From assembly GCA_964400655.1 (NCBI GenBank), contig CAYNVN010000101.1:1-27726 (forward strand): a stretch of 27,726 nt of DNA, in the 5' to 3' direction. The translations under genes and the position numbers were made by a program. Below, in pieces: positions 1-9,059 of this stretch. Below the pieces are notes generated by a model. It made no database searches and was not told where the DNA came from. It saw only the letters and a list, made by a program, of their open reading frames with translations. This DNA comes from B16-G9 sp964400655. Its GTDB lineage: Bacteria > Bacteroidota > Bacteroidia > Bacteroidales > F082. Position 1 is the stretch's first letter; the number at the start of each line of letters is the position of its first letter.

Positions 1-1163
1 CGCATGGTATTTTGTAACGGGTTTTGTGTTGAGTTCATCGGTATCAGGTAAGAGAAGTCCAACCCGAAAACATTGTATCGAATACCCACACCCAAAGTAG
101 CATATTTACGATTACCTTTTTTCTTGCTTTCCATAAAGAAACCGCCGCGCAGTGCCAGCAGTTCGTTGTACCAATATTCGGTTCCGAAAGCCAGATTGAA
201 CTCACTTATCTCTTCCGAAAAACCACATGGAGCATCGTACCACGACTGAATCATTCCGGTGATGGGTGAAACATCATTGTCTCTTCCTGCGGCAATTTCG
301 TAACCTCCGCCCGGTATGGGAATGGGGTTTCCGCTTTCGTCGGTTTTATAAATGGGTGGTGTAGGAACCAAAAGTTTGTTAACGTCAACCAAAAAACTCA
401 TTTTGTTGTATTCATCCAACTCAATGGTTAAACGGGGTCCGATACGGAAATTGGTAGGGATAAAGTCCTTTTTGATGTTGCTTTTGCTATACGATATTTT
501 ATTTCCGATGTTTGAGATATTAACTCCCCAGGCAAAAACGGCAGGGGTATTGGCAAACCATTCCACATCTTTTTGCCAGTAAAGGGCAAGGTCGGCAGCA
601 ACGGCAATACCTGCTGTGGTTTCAACACCGCTTGAACCACCATATCCCTGTGTAAGATTTGAATAGATAAACCGGCCGGCAACAGCAAGCGAAAGGTTTT
701 GATGCAGTTTACGGGCATAGGTGGCATCAACTGCAAACTCATTGGGTTTGGCTGTAATGGTTGGGTTTCCGTCTTCGTCGGTAAACTGAATTTCGCCCAT
801 GGTGAAATAGCGCAGGGTTGCTCCTACGGCCGACAGGTCGTTAAATTTATGGTAATATCCCACATAAGCCAGGTTGATGTCGTTAACCAGATTTCGCAGC
901 CATGGAGTATATGAAATACCAAAACCGTTTTTCTGTTCGGCAAAGGCATATTTAGCCGGATTCCAGTGCATGGAAAAAACATCGGGTGATGCTGCTACGC
1001 CCGCATCGCCATATCCGCCTGCACGTGCATCGGGACTAATCATTAAAAAAGGAACGGCCGTTGTGATTACATTTTGGTCGGGGCATGTAACCTCATCCTG
1101 TCCAACAGAAACCATCGTTATCATCATTAAACCGGCCAGTAAGAAGTTTTTCAGTTTTGTCAT
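1..1163 (-). CDS. porV: PorV, T9SS outer-membrane shuttle protein (3' end cut by window edge)
   Basis: The minus-strand frame starting at the ATG at 1163 stays open for 387 codons to the left edge and has no stop inside the window. The translation has a signal peptide (about residues 1-21) and then a FadL-like beta-barrel sequence. Early landmarks are the PDARAGGYGDAG segment and HWNPAKYAF. The readable end, NPLQNTMR, resembles the extreme C-terminus of PorV/LptO proteins (about 390 residues), so probably only about ten residues are missing. In the T9SS, PorV is the outer-membrane protein that binds substrates leaving the SprA pore and brings them to the PorU sortase. It lies 68 bp downstream of a porU gene on the same strand, the usual porU-porV pairing, and has a candidate -7 box of its own. 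The identification is by sequence pattern and context and is strong. Confidence 0.93.
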   Translation of the reverse strand, partial: MTKLKNFLLAGLMMITMVSVGQDEVTCPDQNVITTAVPFLMISPDARAGGYGDAGVAASPDVFSMHWNPAKYAFAEQKNGFGISYTPWLRNLVNDINLAYVGYYHKFNDLSAVGATLRYFTMGEIQFTDEDGNPTITAKPNEFAVDATYARKLHQNLSLAVAGRFIYSNLTQGYGGSSGVETTAGIAVAADLALYWQKDVEWFANTPAVFAWGVNISNIGNKISYSKSNIKKDFIPTNFRIGPRLTIELDEYNKMSFLVDVNKLLVPTPPIYKTDESGNPIPIPGGGYEIAAGRDNDVSPITGMIQSWYDAPCGFSEEISEFNLAFGTEYWYNELLALRGGFFMESKKKGNRKYATLGVGIRYNVFGLDFSYLIPMNSTQNPLQNTM

Positions 1164-1188
1164 CTGTAATTCTTTTAAAAAAGGTTTG

Positions 1189-1196
1189 CAAATCTA
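1189..1196 (-). promoter_or_regulatory. Candidate -7 box for porV
   Basis: Read on the minus strand this is TAGATTTG, an exact match to the Bacteroidota -7 consensus TAnnTTTG. It lies 26 bases upstream of the porV ATG, in the 68-bp gap after porU. No convincing TTTG -33 element was found at the usual spacing, so this is a half-supported promoter. It may give porV some transcription independent of the upstream porU genes. Confidence 0.4.
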
Positions 1197-1231
1197 ACGA
1201 ATAAATTCAATTAATATTATTTAACATTGCA

Positions 1232-4200
1232 TCATTCAGTTAATTTTATCATTTTTTGGTGTACAACCTGTTTAAACCCGTTTTTGCCTGATATGGTCAT
1301 TTCATAAATAAAAATACCTGCCTGCGGGTTGTTGTCGCCATCTACAACATTTTGCCAATTAAAAGGTATTTCAATCACGTTACCGGTGTTGCTTATTTCG
1401 GTATTCATTTCTCCAACTAATTTCCCGTCAATGGCAAAAACTTTTATGCTTACTGAAAGGCCGGATTCTCCATTTTTATTGTTAAACCTGAAAACAGCAT
1501 TATTGTTGAAAGGATTAGGATAAACCGTTACGTTGCTTATTCCCTTTTCGGTATCGGGGTTTATTGTAAACCCAATTGTTTGTTCGTTTGAGTTACCTTG
1601 TAAATCCCATGCCCGCAACGTTAACGAATGATGCCCTCCGGAAAGGTTTTCAAAGGGTATTGTTAATGTTCCGCCGGTATATGAGTCCACATCGGGTTTA
1701 AAAAGATTGTTGACCACTTTTGTATTTGAATAGTCGTTATCAAAAATCAACAGCATATCGCGTCCGATGTTCAAGCCGGTGTAGCTGATGCCGTTGGGAT
1801 CGCTGATGGTGGCGTATAACGTAGAGTTTTTGTCGATAACATCGTTGTTGTTAAATTCGGGATGGTTCATGTACATAACAATTTCAGGCCCGTTATAATC
1901 GGGTTCGGCATCGGGGTCGATTCCGCCTACTACAAGGTTTTGGTAATAGCCCGTAGCATCAACAAAGTTAACCGTATCCAGGGCGTAATAACTTACCCTT
2001 CCGTTACCAAAATGATAGGAGATGCCGTCTGGAACAACAAATGTAAATTCAAAACGGCCTTCCGAAACAGTTATTTTGCCTGTATATATGAGTTTGTCGA
2101 ACAATGTGAAATCTTCTTTATAACTGCGCGGATCGTTTGCCCGGGTGGTGTAAACCACCTTTTTGTCGTAAACCTTTGGATAAAGGTATCCGTTAAAATC
2201 ATTAACGATGTTTCCGTTGTTTTGAATTTCACCCGTAATGGTAACCGTTCCCATGGCTTTAATGGTGTCGTTGGTTTTACCGGTTGTATTTTTTACGGAG
2301 GTGGTTATGATTTCATATTCCGGAAAGGCCAGGCGCATGGCCGGATCGCCCAGTAAAACAAAGTTGAGGTAGTTGGTGCTTGAGGGTGTTTTTGCCATCC
2401 GCATTAAATCGCCAAGCCTTGGCAGTTCATTCCCTTCGCTATTTTTAAGGTTAAGATAGAGCCTGCTGTTAATCGCAATGTTGGCATGTGCATATGCCAG
2501 ACGGGTGGTGGTCATTAAAGCAATACCTCCGCCGGTTTCGTTTAAGAAAACCAGTTCGCCGGCCGACTGAAACAGCGGATCGTCAAAACGGCTGAATTCG
2601 CAGGTGGCTGTAATGAATAGCGGCATTTGGTTAAGGTTTGAGAAACTTCTGATGGCAGGCATATCCAAAATGAGCTCTTCTGCCCATCCTGTTAATCCGC
2701 CGTGGCCGGTATAGTTTATAATGAGTGCTCCTTTATTTACCTGGTCGATAATGGCCTGATGCACATCGGGGTAACGGTAACCGCCCGATATCTTTTCGCG
2801 GTAGTAAGCATCGGAATATATTTTATTGATATTGAGTTCGGGGCTTGATGTGTCAACAATTGAAACCAATGATTTGGCCTGGTTTAAATGAAGATTCATA
2901 TCCTGATCGTCGGCAATAAAACAGATGTCGTTACGCCAGTCGCGCATTACATCGGCAGAACGACTGGTATATATCTTAATTTTATTGACAGCGGTGTTGG
3001 CCTGCTCAATGGTTGAAACAGGTAACCGGCCGATTCCAATATCCAAATCTCCTACGGCATTGAAACCTTCGTTGTCGTCCAGCAATCCGAAAAAGTCATC
3101 GGTAGCATAGGAGGTGGTAAACTTTAAGGATTCCAGCGATTCGAAAGTGGGAACCATATTGTTGTTATCCGGCAGGCGGTCTTTATAATCGAATGAGGCA
3201 TCGCCGAATAGTAACAGATAGCCGGGTTTGCCTTTAAAGGCATTGCGCAGGTAAAGCATTCGTAAATAGTCGCGTATGGCGCTGATGTCCTGCATTCCCG
3301 ATGAAAACTCGTTATAAATTTGTTCGGTGGTTACTACTTTAGTTGTAAAATTATCCTGAACCCGGTGTAGTTCGGCAAGTTCGTTTGCCTGTGGTAAAAA
3401 TATCGGGGGAGTAACAATAACCATGTTGAGTGTACCTGTACCATGCAGATTTTGGTTGGCGATTTTATTTATGGTTGCCGGTTTAAGGTAGCTGCTGCCG
3501 TCGAAAGCAATAAAATGCTGATTGGTTTTACCCTGAACGGTAAAACCGGCAGTTGTGCCTTCTTTCTCAATCAATTGTTTTTGAGGGTTTGTTACTTCGG
3601 TTATATCCCATATTTGAATATTATCGGGCACTTCGCTTAATACAAATTTACTGATGATATTTTCGTTCATGGAAAGATGATTTCCAAATATCATTTGACT
3701 GCTGTTTCGCCATTTTAATTCGCATTCGGCATTTAGTAACAGGTAGTTGAGCCAGCCTGTTGCCGAAATGTCTCCTGTTTCCATAACGATATTTACCTTT
3801 AAAAGGTTCTGTTCATCGTTAAAATATTTAGTGCTGGTACGTTCGCGTGCGAAGTGTCCGGAGTTGGGCCCCACATAACTTACACGTGCCGAATCGATAA
3901 TTGTATTATTGTTAACCGTAACGGTGAAATAGCTGTTTTCTACTCCCCTTGCCACCACATTCATTTTCATCAACACCGGTTTCGATTTTATCCTGTTGGG
4001 AAAATCAAACGCAAATTGATGGCTGTTAACATCTCCTTCAAAACGTTCGCCCAGCCAAAGTTTTCCCGATAAGGTAACGTTTTCCAGATCGTGATCAACC
4101 ACAGCATGGTCGTTAAAGGTAGTAAGGGTTTGATCAGGAGGTCCGGCAGGGGGAGCAATGGTTTTAACTCTTTTGCCGGTCGAATCGCTCACGGTTAAAA

Positions 4201-5032
4201 AATAGTAAACCGTATCGGAGTATAGGTTGTTGGTTTGCTCATAAATGCCGGTAAACATATTATATCTCCATATTACCGGCCCTTGAGCCGCAAACAAAAT
4301 GTAATCTTCTTCATTAAAAGTTCCGTCCTCTTCGCCAATAATTTCAATGGCATTTTCCGTAAGATCGTCAGGTCGTGGTTTGTCGTTGGCTTCGGGAAGC
4401 ATTCCGCTGTACTGTCCGTAAAGGCGTATCAGTTTAGGATTGATTCCGGACGGGTCGATGCCCGCTTCCGTTAGGTCGGTATAGGAGAGTTTATAAATTC
4501 CCGATTTTGTAATGCCTATTTTGTACCAGGTTCCGGTATTTAAAACAGATTCGTCGGTATATTGCGGTATAAACGCAGCACTCCTTGAATCAATATCCGC
4601 ATCGGTATTGTTGATGGTGATTTTGAATTTTGTTAACCTTACGATTTTATTGCCCTGTTTTTTCATGGGCAACAGGTAAATCTTTGTTGTTTCGCCTGTA
4701 TAATCGATGTTCACCTGCCAGTTGTTGGTCAGCAGGTCTGCATCGGAATAATAATCTAAAGTATTAAAATATAAGGTGTCGGTTTGAAGTGCTACAATCT
4801 CCGTTTCAATTTGTTTTGAATCCGTTCTTTCGAGGTTTATAAGGAAACAGGGTAAGGTTGCCGTGTTACGGTGGTTGACCGACCCTTCAAAAACAGGGTA
4901 TGTAATAAGGTGTTTACCCGATATGGTTTCCGTGCCGTCGGCCATCCAGTTGATGGTAAAGGTTTGCTCGTGCTGCGACCACGACAGTAACGGCAAAAAT
5001 GCAAACAACAGGTATAACAATCTGTTTTTCAT
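1232..5032 (-). CDS. porU: PorU-type T9SS sortase, distal tandem copy (C25 peptidase)
   Basis: This 1266-residue protein has a signal peptide (about 1-19, ending SWSQ) and a long N-terminal beta-rich region. A gingipain-type family C25 peptidase domain follows at about residues 525-905. The catalytic dyad is visible as His777 in YTGHGG and Cys811 in TATCEFSRFDDP. After immunoglobulin-like segments comes a C-terminal T9SS sorting domain starting near YPNPF (1171-1175) and ending KMIKLTE. PorU is the surface sortase that cleaves the C-terminal domain from T9SS cargo and links cargo to the cell surface; in Porphyromonas gingivalis it keeps its own sorting domain. The gene lies 21 bp downstream of a second porU and 68 bp upstream of porV, so all three are probably cotranscribed. 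The start at 5032 gives a good signal peptide. It could be the ancestral PorU or a specialised copy; the sequence alone does not decide. Confidence 0.92.
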   Translation of the reverse strand: MKNRLLYLLFAFLPLLSWSQHEQTFTINWMADGTETISGKHLITYPVFEGSVNHRNTATLPCFLINLERTDSKQIETEIVALQTDTLYFNTLDYYSDADLLTNNWQVNIDYTGETTKIYLLPMKKQGNKIVRLTKFKITINNTDADIDSRSAAFIPQYTDESVLNTGTWYKIGITKSGIYKLSYTDLTEAGIDPSGINPKLIRLYGQYSGMLPEANDKPRPDDLTENAIEIIGEEDGTFNEEDYILFAAQGPVIWRYNMFTGIYEQTNNLYSDTVYYFLTVSDSTGKRVKTIAPPAGPPDQTLTTFNDHAVVDHDLENVTLSGKLWLGERFEGDVNSHQFAFDFPNRIKSKPVLMKMNVVARGVENSYFTVTVNNNTIIDSARVSYVGPNSGHFARERTSTKYFNDEQNLLKVNIVMETGDISATGWLNYLLLNAECELKWRNSSQMIFGNHLSMNENIISKFVLSEVPDNIQIWDITEVTNPQKQLIEKEGTTAGFTVQGKTNQHFIAFDGSSYLKPATINKIANQNLHGTGTLNMVIVTPPIFLPQANELAELHRVQDNFTTKVVTTEQIYNEFSSGMQDISAIRDYLRMLYLRNAFKGKPGYLLLFGDASFDYKDRLPDNNNMVPTFESLESLKFTTSYATDDFFGLLDDNEGFNAVGDLDIGIGRLPVSTIEQANTAVNKIKIYTSRSADVMRDWRNDICFIADDQDMNLHLNQAKSLVSIVDTSSPELNINKIYSDAYYREKISGGYRYPDVHQAIIDQVNKGALIINYTGHGGLTGWAEELILDMPAIRSFSNLNQMPLFITATCEFSRFDDPLFQSAGELVFLNETGGGIALMTTTRLAYAHANIAINSRLYLNLKNSEGNELPRLGDLMRMAKTPSSTNYLNFVLLGDPAMRLAFPEYEIITTSVKNTTGKTNDTIKAMGTVTITGEIQNNGNIVNDFNGYLYPKVYDKKVVYTTRANDPRSYKEDFTLFDKLIYTGKITVSEGRFEFTFVVPDGISYHFGNGRVSYYALDTVNFVDATGYYQNLVVGGIDPDAEPDYNGPEIVMYMNHPEFNNNDVIDKNSTLYATISDPNGISYTGLNIGRDMLLIFDNDYSNTKVVNNLFKPDVDSYTGGTLTIPFENLSGGHHSLTLRAWDLQGNSNEQTIGFTINPDTEKGISNVTVYPNPFNNNAVFRFNNKNGESGLSVSIKVFAIDGKLVGEMNTEISNTGNVIEIPFNWQNVVDGDNNPQAGIFIYEMTISGKNGFKQVVHQKMIKLTE

Positions 5033-5053
5033 ATTTAATCTGTTTCAACCGGC

Positions 5054-8000
5054 TTACTTGTTGAGGACCAGTTTGGAGTGTAACACGCTTGTTTTTCCAT
5101 CGTTGTTTTTCAGCGTTAGCGTATAAACATATAATCCCCGGGTTAACTTTTCTCCGCCATCAGAGCAGCCGTTCCAATGAATCTGCGAAGATACATAACC
5201 TTGGGAAGAAAAGGTTTGTTTTATGGTTTTTACCATTCTTCCGGCAAGGGTGTAAATGTTGATGGTAGCTTCAACGGGTTTTTCGGCCTGATTATGTGAA
5301 AAAACAAAAGTAGTGTTGTCGTAAAAAGGATTGGGATAATTATAGAGGTCATCAGCAACCATTTCGTTTGATGAAGTAACCACAAAGTTGATGGTTGCGG
5401 TTGACGAATTGTTGTAGATGTCCCAAACTTTCAGTGTAAGTGTGTGTTCTCCCTCTTCAAGATTTCTAAAAGGATAGGAGACAACTCCTTTGTTGAACCG
5501 GTTGATGTCGGAGCTGTAAAAATCGTTGAGGATAAAACTTTTATCACGGTTGTTATCAATGGTGGCAACAATATCGTGACCGATGCCGTTTCCTGTGGTA
5601 TTGATGCCGCTTTCATCTTCTACATAAGCGATTAAAACAGGGTTTTCGTTGGTAATGTCGCCTGACCGGAAAAGGGTATCGTTCATATAAAGTGAAATTT
5701 CAGGGCCTTTTGTATCGCCTGAGGCATTGTTGTCGAACCCTCCGATAACAATTTTTTCGGAATAACCCGTACCTTCTTTATCGTTGTTGTAAAAGTAATA
5801 ACTTATTCTGCCCTTTCCGAAATTGTAACCAATATCTTTGGGAACCACAAAGTCGAATTTAAAGGTACCGTTTGTTATGCTTGATTTACCGCTGAAAAGA
5901 ATGCTTTTCCAAAGATAAAATGCTTCTACATCGCTGTCGTTGTCCGTTCCTTTGGTCATTACCCTGGTTTTTTTATCATAAACGGTCGGGATGAGGTTTC
6001 CGTTAAAATCGGTTATTCTGTTGTTGTTTTTGTCAACAACTTCCCCTTCAATGGTAACATGTTGCAGTGCCCGTAATGTGTCGTATTCGTTTTCAATCAC
6101 CACATGTTGATTGATTTTCAGGGTTTTGGCATTAAAGTCGGGATAGGCAAGTTTCATGGCCGGATCGCCCAACAAAATAAACTTCCTGTCATTATCACCA
6201 CCGCTAACTTTTGATTTCATAATCACATCGCCAAAGGCAGGGTATTCGCCGTTTGTTTTGGTGAAAATATTGTTGTGATAAATATGATAGTTCAATGCCA
6301 GGTTGCCGCTTGCATAAGTGGAACGTGATGTTGAGAAAAGGGCAATGCCGCCGCCGTTATGGTTAAGGAAAACCTGTTCGCCTGCCGATACTCTTGCAGG
6401 GTCGTCGTACCGGCTAAATTCGCAGGTGGCAGTAATAAAAACGGCAAGTTTATCGAAATTTGTCCATGAATTGATGTCGGCCAGCTGCATAAACCTTTCG
6501 TGCCCCAGTCCAATTTCGCCTCCATGTCCCGAGTAGTTAAAAATTAAGGTGCCTTTGTCAATTTTGTTATTAATGGCCTTGTTAACTTCCGGAGCGCGTT
6601 GACCGCTTGGTGTTGAAATCTGGTCGTAAGCATCCACATAAATTTTATCAATGTTTATAACGGGGTAGTTGGTTTCGAGGTAACCTGCAAGTGTTTCTGC
6701 ATCGTGCATATGGCTGTTTCTGTCCTGGTCATCTGCTAAAAAAGTAATGGTATTTCGCCATGGGCCGAATGCCGATTCGGTTTTGGTACTGTAATGAATT
6801 ACTTTATCCGTTGCTATTTGTGCATCAACGGCATTGGTAACCGGAAAGCGTCCAATCCCTATATCCAAACCATCACTGTTACTGGTTCCTTCTCCGTCGT
6901 CAAGACAACCAAAGTAGTCATCGGTAGCAATGGATTTTATGATATTAAGGGATTCCCACGATTCCCAACAGGGTACAAAGTTGGTATTGTCGCTTTTGCG
7001 GTCTTTATAGTCGAACGAAGCATCGCCGAACATTAATAAATATTTAAGCTGCTTGCCGGGATCGCTTTCGTCGTATAGCATTTTTGTAAAATCGCGAATG
7101 GCCGAAATATCCTGAGCTCCGGAAGAGAACTCATTGTAAATTTGGCCGGGTGTAACCACGGCATAACTTAATCCGTCTTTTTCAAAATGATAATTTGCCA
7201 GTTGTTCTGCCTGATTTAAAAAGTCGGGATGGGAAACTATAAGGTAGTTGATGTTGCGTATGCCGTGCAGGTTTTGATTGGCCACCGTTTCAACAAATTC
7301 AACGTTTTTATATTGCGAACCGTTAAAGGCTACAAAGGTTTTGACCTGTTCAACAGGTACGTTAAAGGTATAGGTGCCCCCCGTATAATCTGTTTTTATT
7401 TTTTTTGCATTTACCGGATCGGTGATATCCCAAACCGTAATATTGTTGTCGCCCTGCAACCGGTAGCGGGCAATATTACCTTCGTTAAATATGTTTCTGA
7501 ATATCATCTGGTCGCCCGTCATAATAAGTTTACGATGAACCACAATTTCCAGATAATCGAGGTAGCCTGTTGAGCTGTTTGATGTACGTTGATATTGTAC
7601 TTTTACTTTTAGCTTGTCGCTTTTTGCCAGAAAGTTTTTGGTACCCGTATTGGTTTTCCCGAAATGAAATCCGTTGCCGGGAGTGGCGGGAACGGTTATT
7701 GCCGAAATGTAAACATCGTTTACAAATATCTTAAACGAAGATGTGGAGGGGGAGAAAGTTGCAAAGCTACCTTTAAAGCGGGAATTTTCGTTGGTTATAA
7801 GGTTGGGGAAGTTAAATTCAAAAGTACGTTCGGTGTTAAAGTCGAAAACTTCGCCAAGCCAAAGACGGCCGGTACTGGCAAGGTTTCTTTCATCCAGTTC
7901 GTGAACCGCATAATCGGTAAATGAGTTTATGGTTATATCGGGTGTGCCTTCCGGTACTTCTGCTTCTTCAATCCTTTTAGCCGGCCGGTCCAGTGCAGTG

Positions 8001-8857
8001 ATAAAATAATAAGCGTAATCATCGTAAATATTATTTTGATGAAAGAAGGTGTTGTTGATTTTATCAAGTTTCCAGTTTAACGCTCCTTTACCGTAAAAAA
8101 CCAGATAGTCGCCTTCGTTAAAGCTGTTATCATCTTCGCCAACCACTAAAATGGGATTTTCAACAAGGTCATCGTGCCTGAACAAATCGTTTTGTTCGGG
8201 TAAAAGGCCTCCTCCGTTTCCAAACAGGGCAATGTTTTTAGGATTTACCGTTACATCAAAACCCATATCGCGAAGTTGCGAATAGGTTATCTTGTACATG
8301 CCGTCTTCGGGAATTCTTATTTTAATCCAGTTTCCTGAAGATAAAACCGAACTGGTTGCATAAGAGCGTGCATTATTGGTAAACGACGGAATATCTTTTA
8401 CAACAATACTAACGGTAAATGAAACCAGTTTTTCGTATTGACCCGAAACGGGGTTAAAACGTACAGGTTTAACATCAATAACGGCATAGGCCTGATGGCG
8501 GGCAACGCTTTTACGGACCGTTAATTGAAACGATGTGTCTAATGTTTCACCGGCAAGCAACAACTGCTCTTCCGGTAAAAGGGGCGTACATTGGATGGAG
8601 GTAAGTCCTGCCGAAAGTTCCACCGATTCGGAATGTATGGGATATCTGCCCCGAAAAATGGGTAAAGCCTCTTCGTCAGAATACAATGCTTTGGAGAAGT
8701 TTAATCTGTCAATTGTAACAGACTTGTTAATTTGTATATGTTGTACCGGTTTCCAGTTAAGTGTTTCCGAAAATTGATAATCAATTTGCTGAGCTGTTGT
8801 TCCAAAGGAGAAACCTGCCATTAAGAACAGGAAAAAAAATAGAGGCTTGTGCAACAT
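5054..8857 (-). CDS. porU: PorU-type T9SS sortase, proximal tandem copy (C25 peptidase)
   Basis: The open frame extends to an ATG at 8896, but I take the ATG at 8857. It gives a clean signal peptide (MLHKPLFFFLFLMAG..., ending near TTAQQ), a length of 1267 residues almost equal to the neighbouring copy, and a position downstream of a good -7 box. Numbered from that start, the C25 dyad is His778 in YSGHGG and Cys812 in TATCEFSRYDDP. The sorting domain begins near YPNPF (1174-1178) and ends KLVLNK. The order and spacing of motifs match the distal copy within a few residues, including QIYNEFSSG.QDISAIRD, FGDASFDYKDR and ATDD.FG.LDD, so the two are full-length paralogues. This copy is first in the operon porU-porU-porV. 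A sortase role is inferred from the family; division of labour between the copies is unknown. Confidence 0.92.
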   Translation of the reverse strand: MLHKPLFFFLFLMAGFSFGTTAQQIDYQFSETLNWKPVQHIQINKSVTIDRLNFSKALYSDEEALPIFRGRYPIHSESVELSAGLTSIQCTPLLPEEQLLLAGETLDTSFQLTVRKSVARHQAYAVIDVKPVRFNPVSGQYEKLVSFTVSIVVKDIPSFTNNARSYATSSVLSSGNWIKIRIPEDGMYKITYSQLRDMGFDVTVNPKNIALFGNGGGLLPEQNDLFRHDDLVENPILVVGEDDNSFNEGDYLVFYGKGALNWKLDKINNTFFHQNNIYDDYAYYFITALDRPAKRIEEAEVPEGTPDITINSFTDYAVHELDERNLASTGRLWLGEVFDFNTERTFEFNFPNLITNENSRFKGSFATFSPSTSSFKIFVNDVYISAITVPATPGNGFHFGKTNTGTKNFLAKSDKLKVKVQYQRTSNSSTGYLDYLEIVVHRKLIMTGDQMIFRNIFNEGNIARYRLQGDNNITVWDITDPVNAKKIKTDYTGGTYTFNVPVEQVKTFVAFNGSQYKNVEFVETVANQNLHGIRNINYLIVSHPDFLNQAEQLANYHFEKDGLSYAVVTPGQIYNEFSSGAQDISAIRDFTKMLYDESDPGKQLKYLLMFGDASFDYKDRKSDNTNFVPCWESWESLNIIKSIATDDYFGCLDDGEGTSNSDGLDIGIGRFPVTNAVDAQIATDKVIHYSTKTESAFGPWRNTITFLADDQDRNSHMHDAETLAGYLETNYPVINIDKIYVDAYDQISTPSGQRAPEVNKAINNKIDKGTLIFNYSGHGGEIGLGHERFMQLADINSWTNFDKLAVFITATCEFSRYDDPARVSAGEQVFLNHNGGGIALFSTSRSTYASGNLALNYHIYHNNIFTKTNGEYPAFGDVIMKSKVSGGDNDRKFILLGDPAMKLAYPDFNAKTLKINQHVVIENEYDTLRALQHVTIEGEVVDKNNNRITDFNGNLIPTVYDKKTRVMTKGTDNDSDVEAFYLWKSILFSGKSSITNGTFKFDFVVPKDIGYNFGKGRISYYFYNNDKEGTGYSEKIVIGGFDNNASGDTKGPEISLYMNDTLFRSGDITNENPVLIAYVEDESGINTTGNGIGHDIVATIDNNRDKSFILNDFYSSDINRFNKGVVSYPFRNLEEGEHTLTLKVWDIYNNSSTATINFVVTSSNEMVADDLYNYPNPFYDNTTFVFSHNQAEKPVEATINIYTLAGRMVKTIKQTFSSQGYVSSQIHWNGCSDGGEKLTRGLYVYTLTLKNNDGKTSVLHSKLVLNK

Positions 8858-8875
8858 TTTTAAAGGTTTAATGGT

Positions 8876-8905
8876 CAAATGTAACGTTACATGCAATAAA
8901 ACAAT
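8876..8905 (-). promoter_or_regulatory. Promoter of the porU-porU-porV operon
   Basis: On the minus strand, ATTG at 8905-8902 is followed after 18 bases by TACATTTG at 8883-8876, an exact match to the Bacteroidota -7 consensus TAnnTTTG. Transcription would begin near 8870, giving a leader of about a dozen bases before the ATG at 8857. That would exclude the ATG at 8896 as a start, because it lies upstream of the box. The -33 match is partial and the spacing slightly short. Confidence 0.6.
8879..8892. promoter_or_regulatory. Perfect 14-bp palindrome over the porU -7 box, possible operator
   Basis: ATGTAACGTTACAT is a perfect palindrome. Its left five bases overlap the minus-strand -7 box, and the rest extends into the promoter spacer. 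A dimeric regulator bound here could block or reshape initiation. The regulator is unknown, and binding is inferred only from symmetry and position. Confidence 0.45.
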
Positions 8906-8922
8906 AATTAAATAGTTTTATT
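8895..8922. repeat. 8-bp inverted repeat in the divergent por control region
   Basis: AATAAAAC (8895-8902) and GTTTTATT (8915-8922) are perfect inverted copies separated by 12 A+T-rich bases. The left arm covers the -33 region of the porU promoter. In sequence this rich in A+T the match could be chance. Its position next to the 14-bp palindrome makes a second regulator site possible. Confidence 0.35.
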
Positions 8923-8957
8923 ACCAACGCAATTAAGACCGGTTTATTATCCGTTTC

Positions 8958-8991
8958 GTTGCTAATGTAGAAAGGAAAAAAATTATTTTTG
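8958..8991 (+). promoter_or_regulatory. Promoter of the PorP/SprF-gldJ operon
   Basis: TATTTTTG at 8984-8991 matches the -7 consensus TAnnTTTG exactly. GTTG at 8958-8961 lies 22 bases upstream and is a candidate -33 element. Transcription would start near 8998, leaving a leader of about 60 bases before the preferred ATG at 9060. The promoter is back to back with the porU promoter, so the two T9SS operons share about 200 bp of control DNA. Confidence 0.5.
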
Positions 8992-9059
8992 CACAGCCAT
9001 TTTGCAAAAAAAGGTTGTATAATTGTAGGCTAATAACCAAAATCAAATATAAGGTATTA

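Noticed and set aside
1862..2356. 164-codon open frame antisense to the distal porU
   Set aside because: It lies within a full-length PorU gene and has no family resemblance or promoter.
8858..8896. Upstream ATG giving a 1280-residue PorU
   Set aside because: It would add 13 residues before the signal peptide, and it lies upstream of the -7 box TACATTTG, so it would not be on the transcript.
9015..9059. Upstream ATG of the PorP/SprF gene
   Set aside because: It adds a polar 15-residue stretch before a complete signal peptide; the ATG at 9060 fits the family.
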